Assembly (NCBI RefSeq): GCF_025532145.1
Contig: NZ_ARXS01000003.1
Span: 181,594 to 245,593, forward strand
Length of the DNA: 64,000 nucleotides
Direction: 5' to 3'
Source: Alloalcanivorax balearicus MACL04
GTDB lineage: Bacteria; Pseudomonadota; Gammaproteobacteria; Pseudomonadales; Alcanivoracaceae
The notes under the pieces: generated by a model
Databases searched by the model: none
What the model saw: the letters and a program-made list of their open reading frames with translations, nothing else
What the model was told of the DNA's origin: nothing
In this document: positions 63,501-64,000 of the stretch, piece after piece
Layout: each line of letters begins with the position of its first letter
Numbering within the stretch: position 1 is the first letter of the stretch
Translations under genes and position numbers: made by a program

Positions 63501-63705
63501 TATAACCACCGCACTGGTGGCATCATTGGGTTTTGTGCCGATGGCGCTGAATACGGGTATCGGGTCTGAGGTTCAGCGACCACTGGCGACTGTCGTTATT
63601 GGCGGCATTATTTCTTCTACCTTGCTAACGCTATTTGTCCTGCCAGCCCTGTACCGGCTGGTCAATGGGAAGGCAGCGCAGCAAATCAACAACAAGGGAG
63701 TTTAG
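60577..63705 (+). CDS. czcA: CzcA-type divalent-cation RND transporter
   Basis: A 1042-residue RND pump with twelve helices. Helix 4 reads ALDFGLLVDGAIIIVENCL, placing Asp-402, Asp-408 and Glu-415 at the exact positions known to be essential in Cupriavidus CzcA. The three CusA methionines are not conserved. This points to divalent ions (Zn, Co, Cd or Ni) rather than Cu(I). Metal choice among these cannot be told. It is the end of the blaI-M56-czcCBA unit. Confidence 0.94.
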   Translation: MLEIIIQHAIQRRRLVLVVVALLSFLGLWNFSRLPIDAVPDITNVQVMINTEAPGYTPLEVEQRVTYPIETTLAGLPGLEYTRSVSRYGLSQVTAIFSDDTDVYFARQLVSERLSGARSDLPMGLQPEMGPIATGLGEIFMFTVDAEPGAVDAQGNSITPTDLRSVHDWIIRPQLLRVPGVVEVNPIGGYKREILVALDPGRLLAAGISQQQIVEAVEANNQNRGVGFVEQNGSQWLLRVPGQVVSLEALSNTLVTAEDGSRLRLKDVATVEEGLELRSGAATQNGREVVMSTVFMLVGENSRTVASAVGEKLEEIKAGLPEGITATAVYDRTGLVEKTLETVQKNLLEGALLVIVILFLLLGNVRAALLTAAVIPIAMLMTITGMVHARVSANLMSLGALDFGLLVDGAIIIVENCLRRLSQAKGAGSSPSQKERLVIVFTATKEVMRPALFGVFIITAVYLPIFSLSGVEGKMFHPMALTVIIALASAMLLSVTFVPACVALLFRNGVEEKENRAMIGLRNSYQRLVKKAVDLRMVVVPLAVFVVLGSIFMASRLGSEFVPNLDEGDIAMHALRIPGTSLGQAISMQRTLEEKIRKMPEVEKVFAKIGTADVATDAVPPSVADNFIILKPRDQWPDPGKSKAQVVEDLSAIVDTVPGSRYEFLQPIQMRFNELLAGVRAELAIKVFGDDFKQLEAVGEQIESVVSEIDGAADIQMEQVTGLPVLTITPKESVLSSYGLDKSTLQSQLSIALGGEVAGRFYEGDRRADIVVRLAEKYRTDMEGLGYLPIQVPGFGSIPLRELASIDLVDGFNQVNRENGKRRVVVTANVRGRDLGSFVEEIREAINETVQVPAGYWVEYGGTYEKLQSASQRLTLVVPLTLLMIVALLYFALGSIKDSLVIFTGVPLALTGGVLLLFLRDIPFSISAAVGFIALSGIAILNGLVMVSFIRELMHEGVTLDDAIIEGAVTRLRPIITTALVASLGFVPMALNTGIGSEVQRPLATVVIGGIISSTLLTLFVLPALYRLVNGKAAQQINNKGV

Positions 63706-63708
63706 GTT

Positions 63709-63975
63709 GTGAAATTGAAATACTGGATTGGTCTTCTATCCATTTTGGCAAGCAGCATCGCCATGGGGCATGGCATGTCAGCAGAGGATAAGGCGAGGGC
63801 GCTCAATGCCGGTTTCATGGAGTACATTGAGCTTGGAGCGATGCACATGGTCACAGGCTATGACCATTTACTGTTTCTGTTCGGCGTGGTGTTCTTTCTG
63901 ACCCGCTTCAGTGACATTGTTCGTTTTATAACCGCGTTTACCATTGGCCACTCGATTACTCTGGTGTTTGTGTAA
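63709..63975 (+). pseudogene. HupE/UreJ family protein, interrupted at the window edge
   Basis: The frame starts with a GTG three bases after czcA and encodes a signal peptide (to AMGHG) and the HupE/UreJ core HMVTGYDHLLFLFGVVFFLTRFSDIVRFITAFTIGHSITLVF. Full proteins continue for several more helices, but here a stop comes after 88 residues. The following bases (TGTAAACATCCC and on) do not continue the family in any frame I can see, so a frameshift or an insertion element starting near 63971 is likely. Members of the family often accompany czc operons. Confidence 0.6.
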
Positions 63976-64000
63976 ACATCCCTGTTTCAGTTGCACCGTT

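Overview
The window looks like a chromosome segment from a GC-rich gammaproteobacterium. The gene orders ruvB-ybgC-tolQRAB-pal-cpoB-queE-queC, gcvR/bcp next to dapA-bamC-purC, and infC-rpmI-rplT-pheS-pheT-ihfA support the class firmly. An Alcanivorax-like (Alcanivoracaceae) host is my best guess from overall protein resemblance, but the sequence alone does not prove it.

Bases 1-27256 are core genome. In order they hold the end of ruvB, the Tol-Pal envelope operon, two queuosine genes, tRNA-Lys, nadA, a periplasmic M48 protease, a TusA-like protein, a PerM-like permease, bcp and gcvR (minus strand), dapA-bamC, a metallo-beta-lactamase-fold protein, purC, a cyanide-insensitive bd-type oxidase (cioAB plus a 57-residue subunit), an HD protein, a GntR regulator, tRNA-Val, the IF3/L35/L20/PheRS/IHF block and tRNA-Pro. 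Notable non-coding items are two copies of a 110-nt structured repeat, an AT-rich segment with DnaA-box-like sequences between purC and cio, and twin GntR-type operators.

From about 27.3 kb the window is accessory DNA inserted next to tRNA-Pro. A tyrosine integrase is present only as a broken, internally deleted remnant. Next comes an AT-richer stretch (27.9-32 kb) with an unknown protein carrying a ribbon-helix-helix-like tail, an inovirus Gp2/YagK-like protein with an AlpA regulator, and small membrane and lipoproteins. A PKD-repeat lipoprotein follows. Then comes a minus-strand mobile-element recombination module (zinc-ribbon/glycine-zipper protein, RadC-like, DUF932, an unknown, YqaJ nuclease, a metal-binding/RDF-like protein), which converges on an XRE repressor with several inverted repeats upstream.

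From 39.8 kb to the end the island carries heavy-metal resistance: a histidine kinase/response regulator pair divergent from a cupredoxin-multicopper oxidase-CopB group, an APC permease, a copper-type P-type ATPase, and remnants of a DUF302 gene and a MerR regulator. A MerR-type promoter follows, leading into a Cys/Met-rich small protein and a CusCBA-type Cu(I)/Ag(I) RND pump whose adaptor ends in two CusF-like domains. A second operon pairs a BlaI-type repressor and an M56 membrane peptidase with a CzcCBA-type divalent-cation RND pump. It ends in a HupE/UreJ gene that stops early at the window edge.

Together the last 24 kb would oxidise, bind and export copper/silver from periplasm and cytoplasm and separately export a divalent cation. 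The BlaI/M56 pair wired to an RND metal pump is the most unusual control arrangement I see.
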